Positions 33,420-42,807 of a stretch of 64,000 bases of DNA are shown here, one piece after another. Under the pieces are notes generated by a model, which was given only the letters and a program-made list of their open reading frames with translations, did no database searches and was not told where the DNA came from. The stretch lies in assembly GCF_020524905.1 (NCBI RefSeq), contig NZ_JAIVKI010000019.1:1-64000 (forward strand). Reading direction: 5' to 3'. Source of the stretch: Microbulbifer variabilis (lineage in GTDB: Bacteria; Pseudomonadota; Gammaproteobacteria; Pseudomonadales; Cellvibrionaceae). Position 1 is the first letter of the stretch. Each line of letters opens with the position of its first letter. The translations under genes and the position numbers were made by a program.

Positions 33420-34049
33420 TTATACAGTGCTGTCCGGCTGTCTCTCCGGGTGGGCTTCAATAAAGGCCGGCAGTTCGTTACAAGCCTCAGCGATTTTTTG
33501 TATTTTGGGGTATTGATTCATATCCATACCAAAACGCTCGGCGTTGTACACTTGCGGCAGTAGGCAACATTCAAAAAGTCCGGGGGTGTCACCAGCCGCA
33601 AAAGGAGCGAATTTTAACTGTTGTTCCAGGGCGGTGAAGCCTAAGTGAATCCAGTGCTGAATCCACTGAATTTTCTGCTCTTCCGTAATTTTGAATTCAG
33701 AGACTAAATATTTGAGCACGCGGAGGTTTTGCAGGGGCTGAATATCGCTGGCAATGCTTTGTGCAAGGGCGCGAATATGGGCTCGGGCTTCGGTATCTTT
33801 TGGTAAGAGTGCTGGTTCTGGGTGTGTTTCTTCCAGCCACTCCAAAATAGCCATAGACTGGGTCAAGCTGGTATCGCCATCATTGAGCGTTGGCAATAGC
33901 CCCTGAGGGTTTAGGCTGCGATAGTGCTCGCCGTGTTGATCGCCTTTCAGCAAGTTAACTGGAAGATAGTTATAGCTCAAGCCTTTTAGATTAAGCCCTA
34001 TGCGAACCCGGTAACTTGCGGAGGATCGGAAATATCCGTAAAGGTCCAT
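33420..34049 (-). CDS. maiA: Maleylacetoacetate isomerase
   Basis: 209 residues, zeta-class glutathione transferase. It carries the MaiA N-terminal signature FRSSASYRVRIGLNLKGL (the SSCx-type catalytic loop here is SSAS), YLPVNLLKGDQHGEHYRSLNPQGLLPTL, SMAILEWLEETHP and the helical C-terminal domain with AQSIASDIQPLQNLRVLKYL. It isomerises 4-maleylacetoacetate to 4-fumarylacetoacetate using glutathione, in tyrosine/homogentisate catabolism. It lies 76 nt downstream of the homogentisate dioxygenase, so the two act in sequence. The final enzyme, fumarylacetoacetase, is not in this window. Confidence 0.92.
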   Translation of the reverse strand: MDLYGYFRSSASYRVRIGLNLKGLSYNYLPVNLLKGDQHGEHYRSLNPQGLLPTLNDGDTSLTQSMAILEWLEETHPEPALLPKDTEARAHIRALAQSIASDIQPLQNLRVLKYLVSEFKITEEQKIQWIQHWIHLGFTALEQQLKFAPFAAGDTPGLFECCLLPQVYNAERFGMDMNQYPKIQKIAEACNELPAFIEAHPERQPDSTV

Positions 34050-34125
34050 TCTCTTTCCTTTTTTATCAATCGCTTTGGTGGTCGGCAGGGAAAGCTGCCG
34101 ATTAATTTATTGGTTCTTTTCCCGG

Positions 34126-35259
34126 TTATGATGGCGTTTTCCAGGAGTTGACGTAATCCTTAAACTCTATTGCGTGGGCATCGGGGAGTATATCCCATGG
34201 AGTGCGGCTATCGATCATGACTGCCACTTCATCAGTTGCTTTGCGGGCATATTTTGCGCCGGTAGCAAATGCCTTTGGGTGGGGGCCGTGGGTGAATCCC
34301 ATGGGGTGCAGTGTGAGCATGCCGGGATGAATATTGTCTCGGCTGAAAAAATTGCCGCGGTGATAAAAGATCAGCTCATCGTAGTCGTCATTGCTGTGAA
34401 AAAACGGCACTTTAAGGGCGCCGGGATCACTCTCGATGGGGCGCGGCACAAAAGTGGCTACCACAAAACCCGGACCCACAAAGGTGGTGTGGGCAGAGGG
34501 GGGCAGGTGATAGCGATGGCTCATAATGGGACGAATATCTCTCCAGTTGATTCGCACTGCCAGGTTGTCGCCGGTCCAGCCGGTAGCATCTAGTGGATTA
34601 AAGGGGTAGGTGATACTGGAGAGTTGCTGGCGTGCCTTGACCAATACTTGCCACTGGGCATCCCCCTGTTGGGCGAGAAAGGCTTCGTCGATCTTTGGCA
34701 CATCCAGGATTGCCTCATCGAAGATGGCATTGGGGCCGAGGATGCCTTTCTCTGGAAGCTGGAAATGGCCGCCGCTTGCTTCAATCAGTAGTAATTCCAG
34801 TGGCTCATTCTCTGTGGGAGAGAGACGCCACATGGTACCTCGGGGCAGGAGGATGTAGTCACCATCGTGGATATTCAGCCGTCCAAAATCACAGAACAAC
34901 TCACCACTGCCATTGTGAACGAACAGTAGTTGGTCGCCATCGGCATTGCGCACTAAATGATCCATGGGTTCCCGGCAGATCCACAGGCCCACCAAGCTTT
35001 TTTCATTGCGTAACAGGAGCTTCTGGTCCCATGGACTGTTACCTGCATGAAGGATTTTGGTGCTATCGAAAGCGTGCGGTCGAAGCGGACCGGTAAATTG
35101 GCTCCAGCCGGTAGGAGGGTGGCTGTGGTAGAAGTGGGTGCAGGGACCAAAAAAGCCCTCTTTGCCCATTTCCCTCTCAAAAGTGTTAGCTGGGAAATCT
35201 GCATGGGCCTGGCGGCTGGTCTTCCCTTCAGTGCGGGGAAAGCGGATCCACTGGTTCAT
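34126..35259 (-). CDS. hmgA: Homogentisate 1,2-dioxygenase (short bacterial form)
   Basis: 377 residues, shorter than the ~430-residue Pseudomonas enzyme but typical of the cupin-type homogentisate dioxygenases of marine gammaproteobacteria. It opens homogentisate to maleylacetoacetate with Fe(II). Conserved region FFHSNDDYDELIFYHRGNFF with the ligands His and Glu (about 283-297), followed by HPMGFTHGPHP with the third His ligand (about 312-320). No signal peptide, so cytosolic. First gene of hmgA-maiA, divergent from a MarR-type regulator, which is the usual arrangement for control by an aromatic-acid-responsive repressor. Confidence 0.85.
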   Translation of the reverse strand: MNQWIRFPRTEGKTSRQAHADFPANTFEREMGKEGFFGPCTHFYHSHPPTGWSQFTGPLRPHAFDSTKILHAGNSPWDQKLLLRNEKSLVGLWICREPMDHLVRNADGDQLLFVHNGSGELFCDFGRLNIHDGDYILLPRGTMWRLSPTENEPLELLLIEASGGHFQLPEKGILGPNAIFDEAILDVPKIDEAFLAQQGDAQWQVLVKARQQLSSITYPFNPLDATGWTGDNLAVRINWRDIRPIMSHRYHLPPSAHTTFVGPGFVVATFVPRPIESDPGALKVPFFHSNDDYDELIFYHRGNFFSRDNIHPGMLTLHPMGFTHGPHPKAFATGAKYARKATDEVAVMIDSRTPWDILPDAHAIEFKDYVNSWKTPS

Positions 35260-35526
35260 GGGCGGCCTCGCTTCTTGCTGGCAGGGCGGCTGGTGAAGTA
35301 TCGATCAATCCGCAAATACTACTGCGCATGTTTTTTGCGTTTAAGCGGTATTGTATTAACAAAAATGGCGCTGAAAACCCTATACTGTGCGACCAATTTT
35401 GCCCGGTATCCCAGTGTGCTCCCATGCAACATTTGTGTGCACGGTGGTTACAATTGAAACTAATGTTAGATAAATTGGGCATCTGGTACAACCGGGGTTC
35501 GAAGATAGGCAGGTGTGAGAGCAGCC

Positions 35527-36027
35527 ATGACCAATGACCACAGTGCGCCGGAGACGGCGGTAAAGCAGGATGAACTGCGCCTGGAGAAGTTCTTACCATA
35601 TCGCCTGTCGGTACTCTCCAACCGTGTGAGTAACGCCATCTCACAAGCGTATGGTGCGCGCTTCCATCTCACCATTCCCGCATGGCGGGTAATGGCTATT
35701 CTTGGGCGCTTTCCCGATCTTTCCGCAGCAGAACTGGTAGAGCAGACAGCCATGGACAAAGTGGCCATTAGCCGAGCGGTTTCCTCACTACTGAAGAACG
35801 ATTACATCACCCGCAGTGAAGATCCTGCGGACCGCCGCCGCCAGGTTTTGAACCTGTCTGAGCTGGGGCGCGAGGTGTATGCCCGCATAGTGCCGCTCGC
35901 GCATCAATATGAAAGTGACCTGATTGCTTCACTTAGCTCAGAGGAGAGAGAGCAATTGGATGGCATTATCGAAAAACTGATGGTTCGCGCTAAGGAATGG
36001 TCCGAGCGCGGCTTGATTGACCAATAA
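35527..36027 (+). CDS. MarR-family regulator, likely of homogentisate catabolism
   Basis: 166 residues from ATG 35527 (GTG 35515 is in frame upstream). Winged helix-turn-helix: LTIPAWRVMAILGRFPDLSAAELVEQTAMDKVAISRAVSSLLKNDYITRSEDPADRRRQVLNLSELGREVY, with the DxRR wing. It is divergent from hmgA-maiA and immediately upstream of the aromatic aminotransferase (26 nt), so it probably controls both. The 267-bp divergent region should contain its operator, but no clean palindrome is obvious by eye. Confidence 0.85.
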   Translation: MTNDHSAPETAVKQDELRLEKFLPYRLSVLSNRVSNAISQAYGARFHLTIPAWRVMAILGRFPDLSAAELVEQTAMDKVAISRAVSSLLKNDYITRSEDPADRRRQVLNLSELGREVYARIVPLAHQYESDLIASLSSEEREQLDGIIEKLMVRAKEWSERGLIDQ

Positions 36028-36052
36028 ATAGGATAAATAGAGGAGTTTTCAG

Positions 36053-37243
36053 ATGTTTGAGCATTTAAGCAGCCTACCGCCAGATCCAATTCTCGGCCTG
36101 CTGGCCAGCTACCGTGCGGATGAAAACCCCAGCAAAATTGACCTAGGGGTGGGGGTCTACAAGGATGAAGCCGGACACACAGCGGTTTTGCAAGCAGTTA
36201 AAGAAGCCGAAACACGCCTGCTTCAATGTGAGGAAACCAAGGCCTATATCGGCCCTGCGGGTACTCCGGGTTTTAATTCGGTGATGCAGGAGCTGGTGCT
36301 GGGTACCGGCCACCCGGCGCTGGTTGGAGGACGCGTGCGATCAGCGCAAACTCCCGGTGGCTGTGGCGCCCTGCGCGTGCTGGCTGAACTAATTCATCGC
36401 GCTAAAGCCGGCGCTACCATCTGGGTGAGCGATCCCACCTGGGCAAACCATGTGCCCCTTCTCGGCAATGCAGGCCTGAACATCAAGAGCTACCCCTATT
36501 ACGACCGTGCCACCAGCAGCCTGCAGTTCGACAAAATGGTCGAAACTCTGAAAAATGTGGGCGAGGGTGATGTGGTCCTGTTCCACGCTTGTTGTCACAA
36601 CCCCTGTGGCGCGGACCTGTCCCGCGAGCAGTGGAAATTACTGGCAGAAATGGCGCAGAAACAGGGTTTTACACCATTTATTGATATGGCCTACCAGGGC
36701 TTTGGCGAAAACCTGGAAGATGATGCTTACGGCTTGCGCCTGATGGCAGAGTCGGTTCCCGAAATGCTGGTGGCGGCCTCCTGTTCCAAAAACTTTGGTC
36801 TCTACCGTGAGCGCGTTGGACTGGCCATGGTGATCTATGCCAATGGCGAGAGCGCCGATAAAGGCCACAGCCAGATGTTGAGCGCAATTCGTGGGAACTA
36901 TTCCATGCCACCTTCCCACGGTGCTGCGATTGTGGAATCTATCCTTACAGATGCGGGCCTGAAAGCGAACTGGGAAGCAGAACTGACCGAGATGCGCGAG
37001 CGTATCAACGGACTGCGCGCCGGCTTGGTTGAGGGCCTGGCTGCTGCCGGAGCTGCAGGCGACTTTGGCTTTATTCGACAGCAGAAAGGGATGTTCTCTT
37101 TCCTGGGGATTAGCCCAGAGCAGGTACAACAACTTCAGAAGGACTACTCCATCTATATGGTGGACTCCAGCCGCATCAGTATTGCCGGCTTGAGCTCCAG
37201 CAATATGGAATACTTCTGCAAGGCGGTTGCCAGCGTGCTGTAA
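36053..37243 (+). CDS. Aromatic/aspartate aminotransferase (class I, PLP-dependent)
   Basis: 396 residues, class Ia aminotransferase of the AspC/TyrB type. N-terminal signature DPILGLLASYRADENPSKIDLGVGVYKDE, YIGPAGTPGFN, PLP contacts DPTWANH and DMAYQGFGENLEDDAYGLR, and the PLP-binding Lys in SCSKNFGLYRERVG (about residue 246). It likely converts tyrosine to 4-hydroxyphenylpyruvate, feeding homogentisate degradation next door, though an aspartate role cannot be excluded. A weak terminator follows. AGGAGTTTTC precedes the ATG. Confidence 0.85.
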   Translation: MFEHLSSLPPDPILGLLASYRADENPSKIDLGVGVYKDEAGHTAVLQAVKEAETRLLQCEETKAYIGPAGTPGFNSVMQELVLGTGHPALVGGRVRSAQTPGGCGALRVLAELIHRAKAGATIWVSDPTWANHVPLLGNAGLNIKSYPYYDRATSSLQFDKMVETLKNVGEGDVVLFHACCHNPCGADLSREQWKLLAEMAQKQGFTPFIDMAYQGFGENLEDDAYGLRLMAESVPEMLVAASCSKNFGLYRERVGLAMVIYANGESADKGHSQMLSAIRGNYSMPPSHGAAIVESILTDAGLKANWEAELTEMRERINGLRAGLVEGLAAAGAAGDFGFIRQQKGMFSFLGISPEQVQQLQKDYSIYMVDSSRISIAGLSSSNMEYFCKAVASVL

Positions 37244-37257
37244 ATTCGGCAAATTGG

Positions 37258-37281
37258 GGGTGAGCGGAAAGCTCGCCCTTT
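37258..37281 (+). terminator. Weak terminator after the aminotransferase
   Basis: GGGTGAGC (37258-37265), GGAAA, GCTCGCCC (37271-37278), TTT; one G-U pair in the stem. Confidence 0.5.
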
Positions 37282-37311
37282 AACAGTTACCTAATGAAGT
37301 AAGAGTGAAAG

Positions 37312-38703
37312 ATGGAAGTTGAGCTAGGAGCCCCAGTGTCTGAATCCCCCTCCCAAATCTGGACCCCGCAGAGCTGGCGAAACTTCACCGCACACCAACA
37401 ACCCCAATACACCTCCGCCGAAGAAGTTTCGCAAGTTGCCACGCAGCTTGCTGGCCACCCGCCACTGGTGTTTGCCGCCGAAGCGCGCGAATTACGTCGT
37501 CAGCTGGCCCAGGTAGCGGAAGGTAAGGCGTTTTTGTTGCAGGGTGGTGACTGTGCCGAATCTTTTGCCGACTTCAATGCCAACCGCATTCGCGACACTT
37601 TTAAAGTATTGCTACAAATGGCGGTGGTACTGACCTTTGCCGGTAACCTGCCCGTAGTCAAAGTCGCGCGTATGGCAGGCCAATATGCCAAGCCTCGCTC
37701 CGCCGATACAGAAACGATCGATGGCGTTGAGCTGCCTAGCTATCGTGGCGATATTGTCAACGGCATCGACTTTACTGCCGAAGCCCGCCAGCCAGATCCC
37801 CAGCGTATGGTCACCGCGTATAACCAATCGGCGGCGACTCTCAACCTACTGCGCGCTTTCGCCCAGGGCGGCCTGGCCGATTTGCATCAGGTGCATGGCT
37901 GGAATCTGAGCTTCCTGAAAAACAATCCTCAGCGCGAAAAATATGCACTCTTGGCCGAGCGACTGCAGGAAGCGCTGGAATTTATGGCTGTCTGCGGAGT
38001 GACTTCAGAGAATACTCCGGCAATTCGCGAAACAGTGCTTTACACCTCTCACGAAGCACTGTTGATGGAATACGAACAGGCACTCACCCGCACCGACAGC
38101 CTCACCGGCAAATGGTATGACTGCTCCGCACATATGCTCTGGATTGGCGAGCGCACTCGCCAGCTGGACGGTGCCCATGTGGAATTCCTCTCTGGGGTAT
38201 GCAACCCCATTGGTGTAAAAGTGGGCCCAGGCATGCAGCCTGATGAGTTGCTGCGTTTGATCGATAAACTCAACCCAGAGAATGAAGCCGGCCGCTTAAC
38301 CCTGATTACCCGCATGGGAGCAGATACCCTCGCCGATAAATTGCCCGCGCTGGTACGCGCAGTACAAGCAGAAGGGCGCTCCGTGGTTTGGAGTACGGAC
38401 CCCATGCACGGCAACACCGTAAAAGCCGGCAATGGCTACAAAACCCGCGATTTCGATAAGATCCTGCGAGAAATCCGTGACTTCTTCTCCGTACACTGGT
38501 CCGAAGGCAGCCACCCCGGTGGCATCCACCTGGAAATGACCGGACAACATGTTACCGAATGTACCGGCGGCGCCTGGAAAATTTCTGAAGCCGATCTTGC
38601 CAGCTGCTACCGCACTCAGTGCGACCCAAGACTCAATGCCGACCAAGTATTAGAGTTGGCTTTCTGCGTGTCTGAGTGGTTGCGCGCAGGGCGGATCGCC
38701 TAG
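37312..38703 (+). CDS. Class II 3-deoxy-7-phosphoheptulonate (DAHP) synthase
   Basis: 463 residues, the plant-like (type II) DAHP synthase fold: [17 protein letters not shown] at the start, [65 protein letters not shown], and [20 protein letters not shown] at the metal/PEP site. It condenses PEP and erythrose 4-phosphate, the first shikimate step. Its neighbours are aromatic amino-acid catabolism genes, so tyrosine metabolism and synthesis are clustered here. Full length. Confidence 0.93.
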   Translation: MEVELGAPVSESPSQIWTPQSWRNFTAHQQPQYTSAEEVSQVATQLAGHPPLVFAAEARELRRQLAQVAEGKAFLLQGGDCAESFADFNANRIRDTFKVLLQMAVVLTFAGNLPVVKVARMAGQYAKPRSADTETIDGVELPSYRGDIVNGIDFTAEARQPDPQRMVTAYNQSAATLNLLRAFAQGGLADLHQVHGWNLSFLKNNPQREKYALLAERLQEALEFMAVCGVTSENTPAIRETVLYTSHEALLMEYEQALTRTDSLTGKWYDCSAHMLWIGERTRQLDGAHVEFLSGVCNPIGVKVGPGMQPDELLRLIDKLNPENEAGRLTLITRMGADTLADKLPALVRAVQAEGRSVVWSTDPMHGNTVKAGNGYKTRDFDKILREIRDFFSVHWSEGSHPGGIHLEMTGQHVTECTGGAWKISEADLASCYRTQCDPRLNADQVLELAFCVSEWLRAGRIA

Positions 38704-38735
38704 CGGCCCAACACACTGCGCTAAAGTTAAATCTT

Positions 38736-38781
38736 AAACCCCTTTCTCTGAGCTTGATGCCTGGGCAAGGGGTTTTTCTTT
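38736..38781 (+). terminator. Intrinsic terminator of the DAHP synthase gene
   Basis: AAACCCCTT (38736-38744) pairs with AAGGGGTTT (38767-38775) around a 22-nt loop, then TTCTTTG. Confidence 0.75.
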
Positions 38782-39174
38782 GTTGTGTAATTAAATTTAA
38801 GAACTCTTAGATGCCTCTAGATAGTGGGTAGGACATGGTCTCTAAGTCTTATCAACTTTTATTTTTGGTTTTATTTCCATTTTTTGAGCTAATCTGGTCA
38901 AAGATTTCGGTCACCGTGACCATTATTTGTTGGAAATGACAGATTGGAGATGAAAGCTCTATGAAATCAATAGGTTGGATGCGATAAAAAAATTTGTAAT
39001 AATGATTGTGATGATCATTTTTGTAATTTTGTAAATGGTATCAAGTAGCTTTATCTGATTGATTAATGAGAGAAACTTAGGGATATGATGAGAATCTTTA
39101 TCAGAAATAGCGATCGTGATGATCACTATTTAAGTATTAGAATTTTCGAGTTGCCGAATCATTAAAAATAGGAG
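38782..39174 (+). promoter_or_regulatory. Upstream region of the GH12 relic with repeated operator-like motifs
   Basis: No ORF. It contains two copies of a 15-bp motif: GATTGTGATGATCAT (39004-39018) and GATCGTGATGATCAC (39112-39126), 13/15 identical and 108 bp apart. The second copy is embedded in a larger imperfect palindrome between AAATAG and CTATTT (39105-39131). A separate perfect palindrome GGTCACCGTGACC lies at about 38909-38921. These look like binding sites for one regulator of the downstream glycoside hydrolase gene. GGAG lies 4 nt before that gene's ATG. Confidence 0.4.
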
Positions 39175-40036
39175 ATGTCGGTGAGATTCCTGTTGATGAT
39201 TGCCTTCGTATTTCTTGTGGCTTGTGAGCGCGGTATAAGCGAAATGGATGTATGGGTAAAACCAAATTCAATTACTATCACTTGTGAAAATTATTCCACG
39301 ATTTCAACAGATCAGGGCGTATTAACAAATAACGTATGGAACAAAGATGCAGCAAGAGGTGATGATTGGAATCAATGCTTAGAGAAAAGGTTGGTTGATG
39401 GTGAATATCAATATGGATGGTCTTGGTCATGGCCATCTGGACGTAAAGTAATTTATTCACAGCCTCAAATAAAAATAGGTTCTTCACCGTGGATGCCGGA
39501 ACCGAAATTCGATAGTTCCATTTCCTCTTAAAATATCTGACCTCGGAAAAATTGATATTTCACATGAAATAGAAGTTATTACAGACGGAGAGCATAATAC
39601 TTCAACCACCATGTGGCTTATTACAGAAGCATATAAAGGTAGCGAACCCAATAAATCTGTGATTGCAGCTGAGATCATGTTTTGGACATATTACACTGGG
39701 GGACATTTAGATCCTGCGGGCCGTAAATATACAGAAGTAATTATCAGCGATAGAGTGTGGGAAGTTTGGTATCAGAGCGACTGGGAAGACAAGTCGGGTA
39801 TAAACGATAACAAGTGGATATATATTTCATTCAAGGCAAAAAATCCATCTCTAAAGGCAGGCATTCCTGGTTTTGAGCTTTTGAATTATGCTATTCAAGA
39901 GGGTTTGATTTCTCGAGATCTGTACATAGCGGATATCGAGCTTGGTAATGAAATTATGAGCGGGTCTGGAATAACATGGGTTAAAGAATTTAATGTCGAT
40001 TATGAGGAAAAATCCAAACAAATTACTGTGCGCTGA
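39175..40036 (+). pseudogene. GH12 family glycoside hydrolase lipoprotein, frameshifted
   Basis: Two abutting frames together make one glycoside hydrolase family 12 protein (endoglucanase/xyloglucanase type). Frame 1 (39175-39531) has a lipoprotein signal RFLLMIAFVFLVACERG and the GH12 N-half (NNVWNKDA, YQYGWSWSWPSG, YSQPQIKIGSSPW). Frame 2 continues without a start from about 39510 (FPLKISDLGKIDISHEIEV) through AAEIMFWTYYTGGHLDPAG, with the nucleophile Glu, and IADIELGNEIMSGSG, with the likely acid/base Glu, to 40036. The shift falls near 39505-39525, in or by GATAGTTCCATTTCC. The rest is intact, so the lesion is recent or a sequencing error. If corrected it would be about 285 residues. Confidence 0.8.
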
Positions 40037-40162
40037 ACACGGAAACGTACTGCTGCGCTCGATTTTGTGTGTTGCTGCGTTCCATTCAATAAAAAACGCT
40101 CTCTGCCATTTGTGCCGGTGAGCAAGGTGTTAACTGTTAAAGGAGATATAACGAAGAGTATA

Positions 40163-40410
40163 ATGCATGTGTTGTTAGGAATGCTGATGCCAGTTTTATC
40201 TTTCGCTCATGAGGCGGGAAAAAATCAGTATGGGAAAGCTTATTTGTAGCCAGCTTCCCTATTCTTATAATTATATTTTTCTTCTGAATATTTATGTGCA
40301 CCATGAGCAAAGGTGGTAAAAAGATTAACGAAAGGTGATTGGGGAGCAATATTGAGATTGCAAAAGAGCTAAAGCGTATTGCTGATCATGTTGAGAAAAA
40401 CAATCAATAA
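40163..40410 (+). pseudogene. Fragmented small-membrane-protein remnant
   Basis: Frame 1 fragments read FVASFPILIIIFFF-stop-IFMCTMSKGGKKINER-stop-LGSNIEIAKELKRIADHVEKNNQ-stop up to 40410. They look like one small protein (a hydrophobic helix plus a basic/coiled tail) interrupted by two in-frame TGA codons. A further frame (40163-40249) encodes a signal-like MHVLLGMLMPVLSFAHEAG. I cannot name a family; the pieces support only a decayed gene. Confidence 0.3.
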
Positions 40411-40633
40411 TCACAGCTATACTCACATTTCGGATTGAGCTTCCCTTTACTTTGTTTTGGCCGGCCGCATACTCTGAGCGCTATTCTTTTGGGGTTATAT
40501 AATTAATCTTGAGAAATAGGTTGGCTTTTATTTTAGCTATTTTTATTTGGGGGGGGTATTTGCTTCCGAATATTGAGGTGTTATCTGTAAGTAATAGAGG
40601 TTAAGCTGATTTTGGTTTTTTATTTTGCAACCT

Positions 40634-40861
40634 ATGCACCTTCTCGCGTTGCCTTGGGGAAGGATTCTTCTTTTTTTGGGGGCAATTTCAGCATGGCTCG
40701 CATTGTGGGCAGCCATTTTCTATTTTCTAAATCAAGAGCCATCGCTTAATATAAGTAGAATTTTTGGCCCTGAAATGCTGTTCTCAGTTTCAATTCTAGT
40801 GCTATCGTTTTCTGTATTGGTTAGAGTGGTTTTTAGGTGGGTAGCTAAATGTCTCTCGTAG
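40634..40861 (+). CDS. Small hypothetical membrane protein
   Basis: 75 residues from ATG 40634 (in-frame TTG at 40625). Two hydrophobic helices (about 8-31 and 47-67), WGRILLFLGAISAWLALWAAIFYFL and MLFSVSILVLSFSVLVRVV, and a short basic C-terminus. No family recognised. No strong ribosome site. It might be a real small membrane protein or another remnant in this decaying stretch. Confidence 0.35.
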   Translation: MHLLALPWGRILLFLGAISAWLALWAAIFYFLNQEPSLNISRIFGPEMLFSVSILVLSFSVLVRVVFRWVAKCLS

Positions 40862-41021
40862 CTAGGAGACACATAACAATCATAGGTTGCTAGGCTTCGG
40901 CTACTTCCATGGGGTGTATTATTTTTTGCTCATTTACGCAATGGCTTCGCTCCTCTATTCACGTATAATACGGCCAGAGTCGCCTTGATTGTGGGCGTTA
41001 AGCCGAATCAGAATTGAAACT

Positions 41022-41336
41022 ATGGATAAAATGGATCTACAAAATAAGACAATGGCTAAAAGCGCAAAGGTTGAAGTTTATTAGTTCGAGAACGAAAGTA
41101 TCGGATTAGAGAAATTCCTATTTCATCGCATAAAGATTGCCTCGGAGTTAATTGATTCTGGCTTTGAATATGAAGAACAACCAATATCAACCCAAATAGC
41201 TTTAGGCGGGAATGCGTTGAAATTAGATAATCAGCAGGATTCCATAGTGACAATCTATCACGAGAGTCATATTCAGAGCCAGAGGGCTCCATGTATGTGG
41301 GCGGCGCCTATAACTGGTGCGATGTTGAAGAATTAA
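41022..41336 (+). pseudogene. Hypothetical protein gene interrupted by an in-frame TAG
   Basis: One frame reads MDKMDLQNKTMAKSAKVEVY, a TAG at 41082-41084, then continues FENESIGLEKFLFHRIKIAS and about 60 more plausible residues to TAA at 41336 (105 codons in all). The downstream part has protein-like composition (LGGNALKLDNQQDSIVTIYHESHI) and no start of its own. No family recognised. Either a nonsense-mutated gene or a readthrough case; the opposite-strand 78-codon frame here looks like its shadow. Confidence 0.4.
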
Positions 41337-41385
41337 TGTTTTCAAAAAGTAAGTAATGAAACCTAATATTTAAAGGGCTCATCAA

Positions 41386-42222
41386 TTGTTAAGTTATCGT
41401 CACTCATTTCATGCAGGAAATTTTGCTGATCTTATTAAGCATATAGTTTTGGTGGAAATACTTGAGCATCTTGTTAAAAAGGATTCCCCTTTTGATTATA
41501 TCGACACTCATGCTGGAGTAGGCCTTTACGACCTTAGGGGCCCTGATTCACAGAAGTTGCAGGAGTACACCGAAGGTGTTGGTAAATTGGAATTTGATAA
41601 ACTCCCAGAGATTGATAAATACTATCAGGTCATACACTCTTTCAATGAATCCGACATTATAAATATTTACCCAGGTTCGCCTGCTATCGCAAATTTCTTC
41701 CTTCGGGAACAAGATAGGGGGTGGTTGTTTGAGTTGCATCCAAAAGATTTTGACCTTTTGCGGAGCAATTTTTCTCACTCAAAAAATATGAGAGTTCACC
41801 ATAAAGACGGATTTGATGGGCTTAAGGCATTGGTCCCACCACCCAGTAGACGGGGCTTGATATTAATCGATCCATCTTATGAGATTAAATCAGAATACCA
41901 GATGGTAATTGACCGTGTTATTAAAATGCACAAAAAATTTAGCCGTGGCATTTATGCTATCTGGTACCCCGTGGTAGACAGGCAATGTATTGCCAAGATG
42001 GAGAGAGGATTAGTTCAAAGTGGTATAAGGGATATCCAAAGATTTGAAGTGGGCATATCTGATGACTCAAATAATAGAGGTATGACTTCTTCAGGGATGA
42101 TCGTAATAAATCCCCCATGGAAACTCTACGAAAAAATGTCACAACTACTTCCTAAAATTGCCTCGGAAATTACACAAGTGAATAGACCTATTTACAAGTG
42201 TGAGATCATAGTTGATGAGTAG
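41386..42222 (+). CDS. rlmJ: 23S rRNA (adenine-2030-N6)-methyltransferase RlmJ
   Basis: 278 residues. RlmJ signature at the very start, LSYRHSFHAGNFADLIKHIVLVEILEHL, then IDTHAGVGLYDL (SAM site), YPGSPAIANFFLREQD, and the catalytic LILIDPSYEIK (DPPY-like) with IYAIWYPV. It methylates A2030 of 23S rRNA. The family start requires the TTG at 41386, which has AAAGGG 10 nt upstream; there is no ATG in frame before the signature. It is a housekeeping gene, so an island border is less likely on this side. Confidence 0.93.
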   Translation: MLSYRHSFHAGNFADLIKHIVLVEILEHLVKKDSPFDYIDTHAGVGLYDLRGPDSQKLQEYTEGVGKLEFDKLPEIDKYYQVIHSFNESDIINIYPGSPAIANFFLREQDRGWLFELHPKDFDLLRSNFSHSKNMRVHHKDGFDGLKALVPPPSRRGLILIDPSYEIKSEYQMVIDRVIKMHKKFSRGIYAIWYPVVDRQCIAKMERGLVQSGIRDIQRFEVGISDDSNNRGMTSSGMIVINPPWKLYEKMSQLLPKIASEITQVNRPIYKCEIIVDE

Positions 42223-42807
42223 TCTTTGATCCGGTAATATAAAATAATAATTCAGTTAGTTATACGCCTCGATACCGAATGTAGCAAACCTGTGCCGGCT
42301 ATCGAGACGTTCAGGCTATAGAAAAAATAATTTGCCTGTGTGCCCCATTAAAACTGATTAAAAATCATTCATAGCAGGCGGCTCTATGTAAAATCTAGCC
42401 AAGCTTTCTCAACCGAACAATCTTTTTTCCCATCAATCGGCTCAAAGAGAGGCAATACAATACTGAAGGGGGTGAATTAATCCAGGCAAGAAAGCGCTTA
42501 AGTACTCTGCTTGAAGAGGGAGTGCATGAGTCCTGTCAGAAGGTTGAGCTTCCAAAAAAGGCAGCGGTGAGTTCAGCCGCTGCGTACTTCTCAACCGCCA
42601 AGAGTAAAGTGCGCACTGATAGGTGAGGCATGTGGATAGGTGAGGCATATGATATGTATTTAATTTGCTTGGTGAGTCAGTGTTTTGAAATGCTGTCATC
42701 GGGCCATAATTGCCGATTATATAGAGAAAAAATTCATGGTTTTCTGGGGAAATAAGGATATAGAGTGAGCGAAAGACACTCTTGAAAAGTTTAAATTTCG
42801 CTATGCT
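42223..42807. other. Gap with a 17-bp tandem repeat
   Basis: 585 bp. It holds two tandem copies of a 17-bp unit starting GATAGGTGAGGCAT (42618-42634 and 42635-42651). The 85-codon minus-strand frame (42442-42699) includes this repeat and shows no family sequence. Possible -35-like TTGAAA at 42782 for the leader that follows. Confidence 0.4.

Noticed and set aside
41056-41292. 78-codon minus-strand ORF
   Set aside because: Lies opposite the amber-interrupted plus-strand frame, which has the more protein-like composition; judged a shadow.
42442-42699. 85-codon minus-strand ORF
   Set aside because: Contains the tandem repeat and has no domain or ribosome site.
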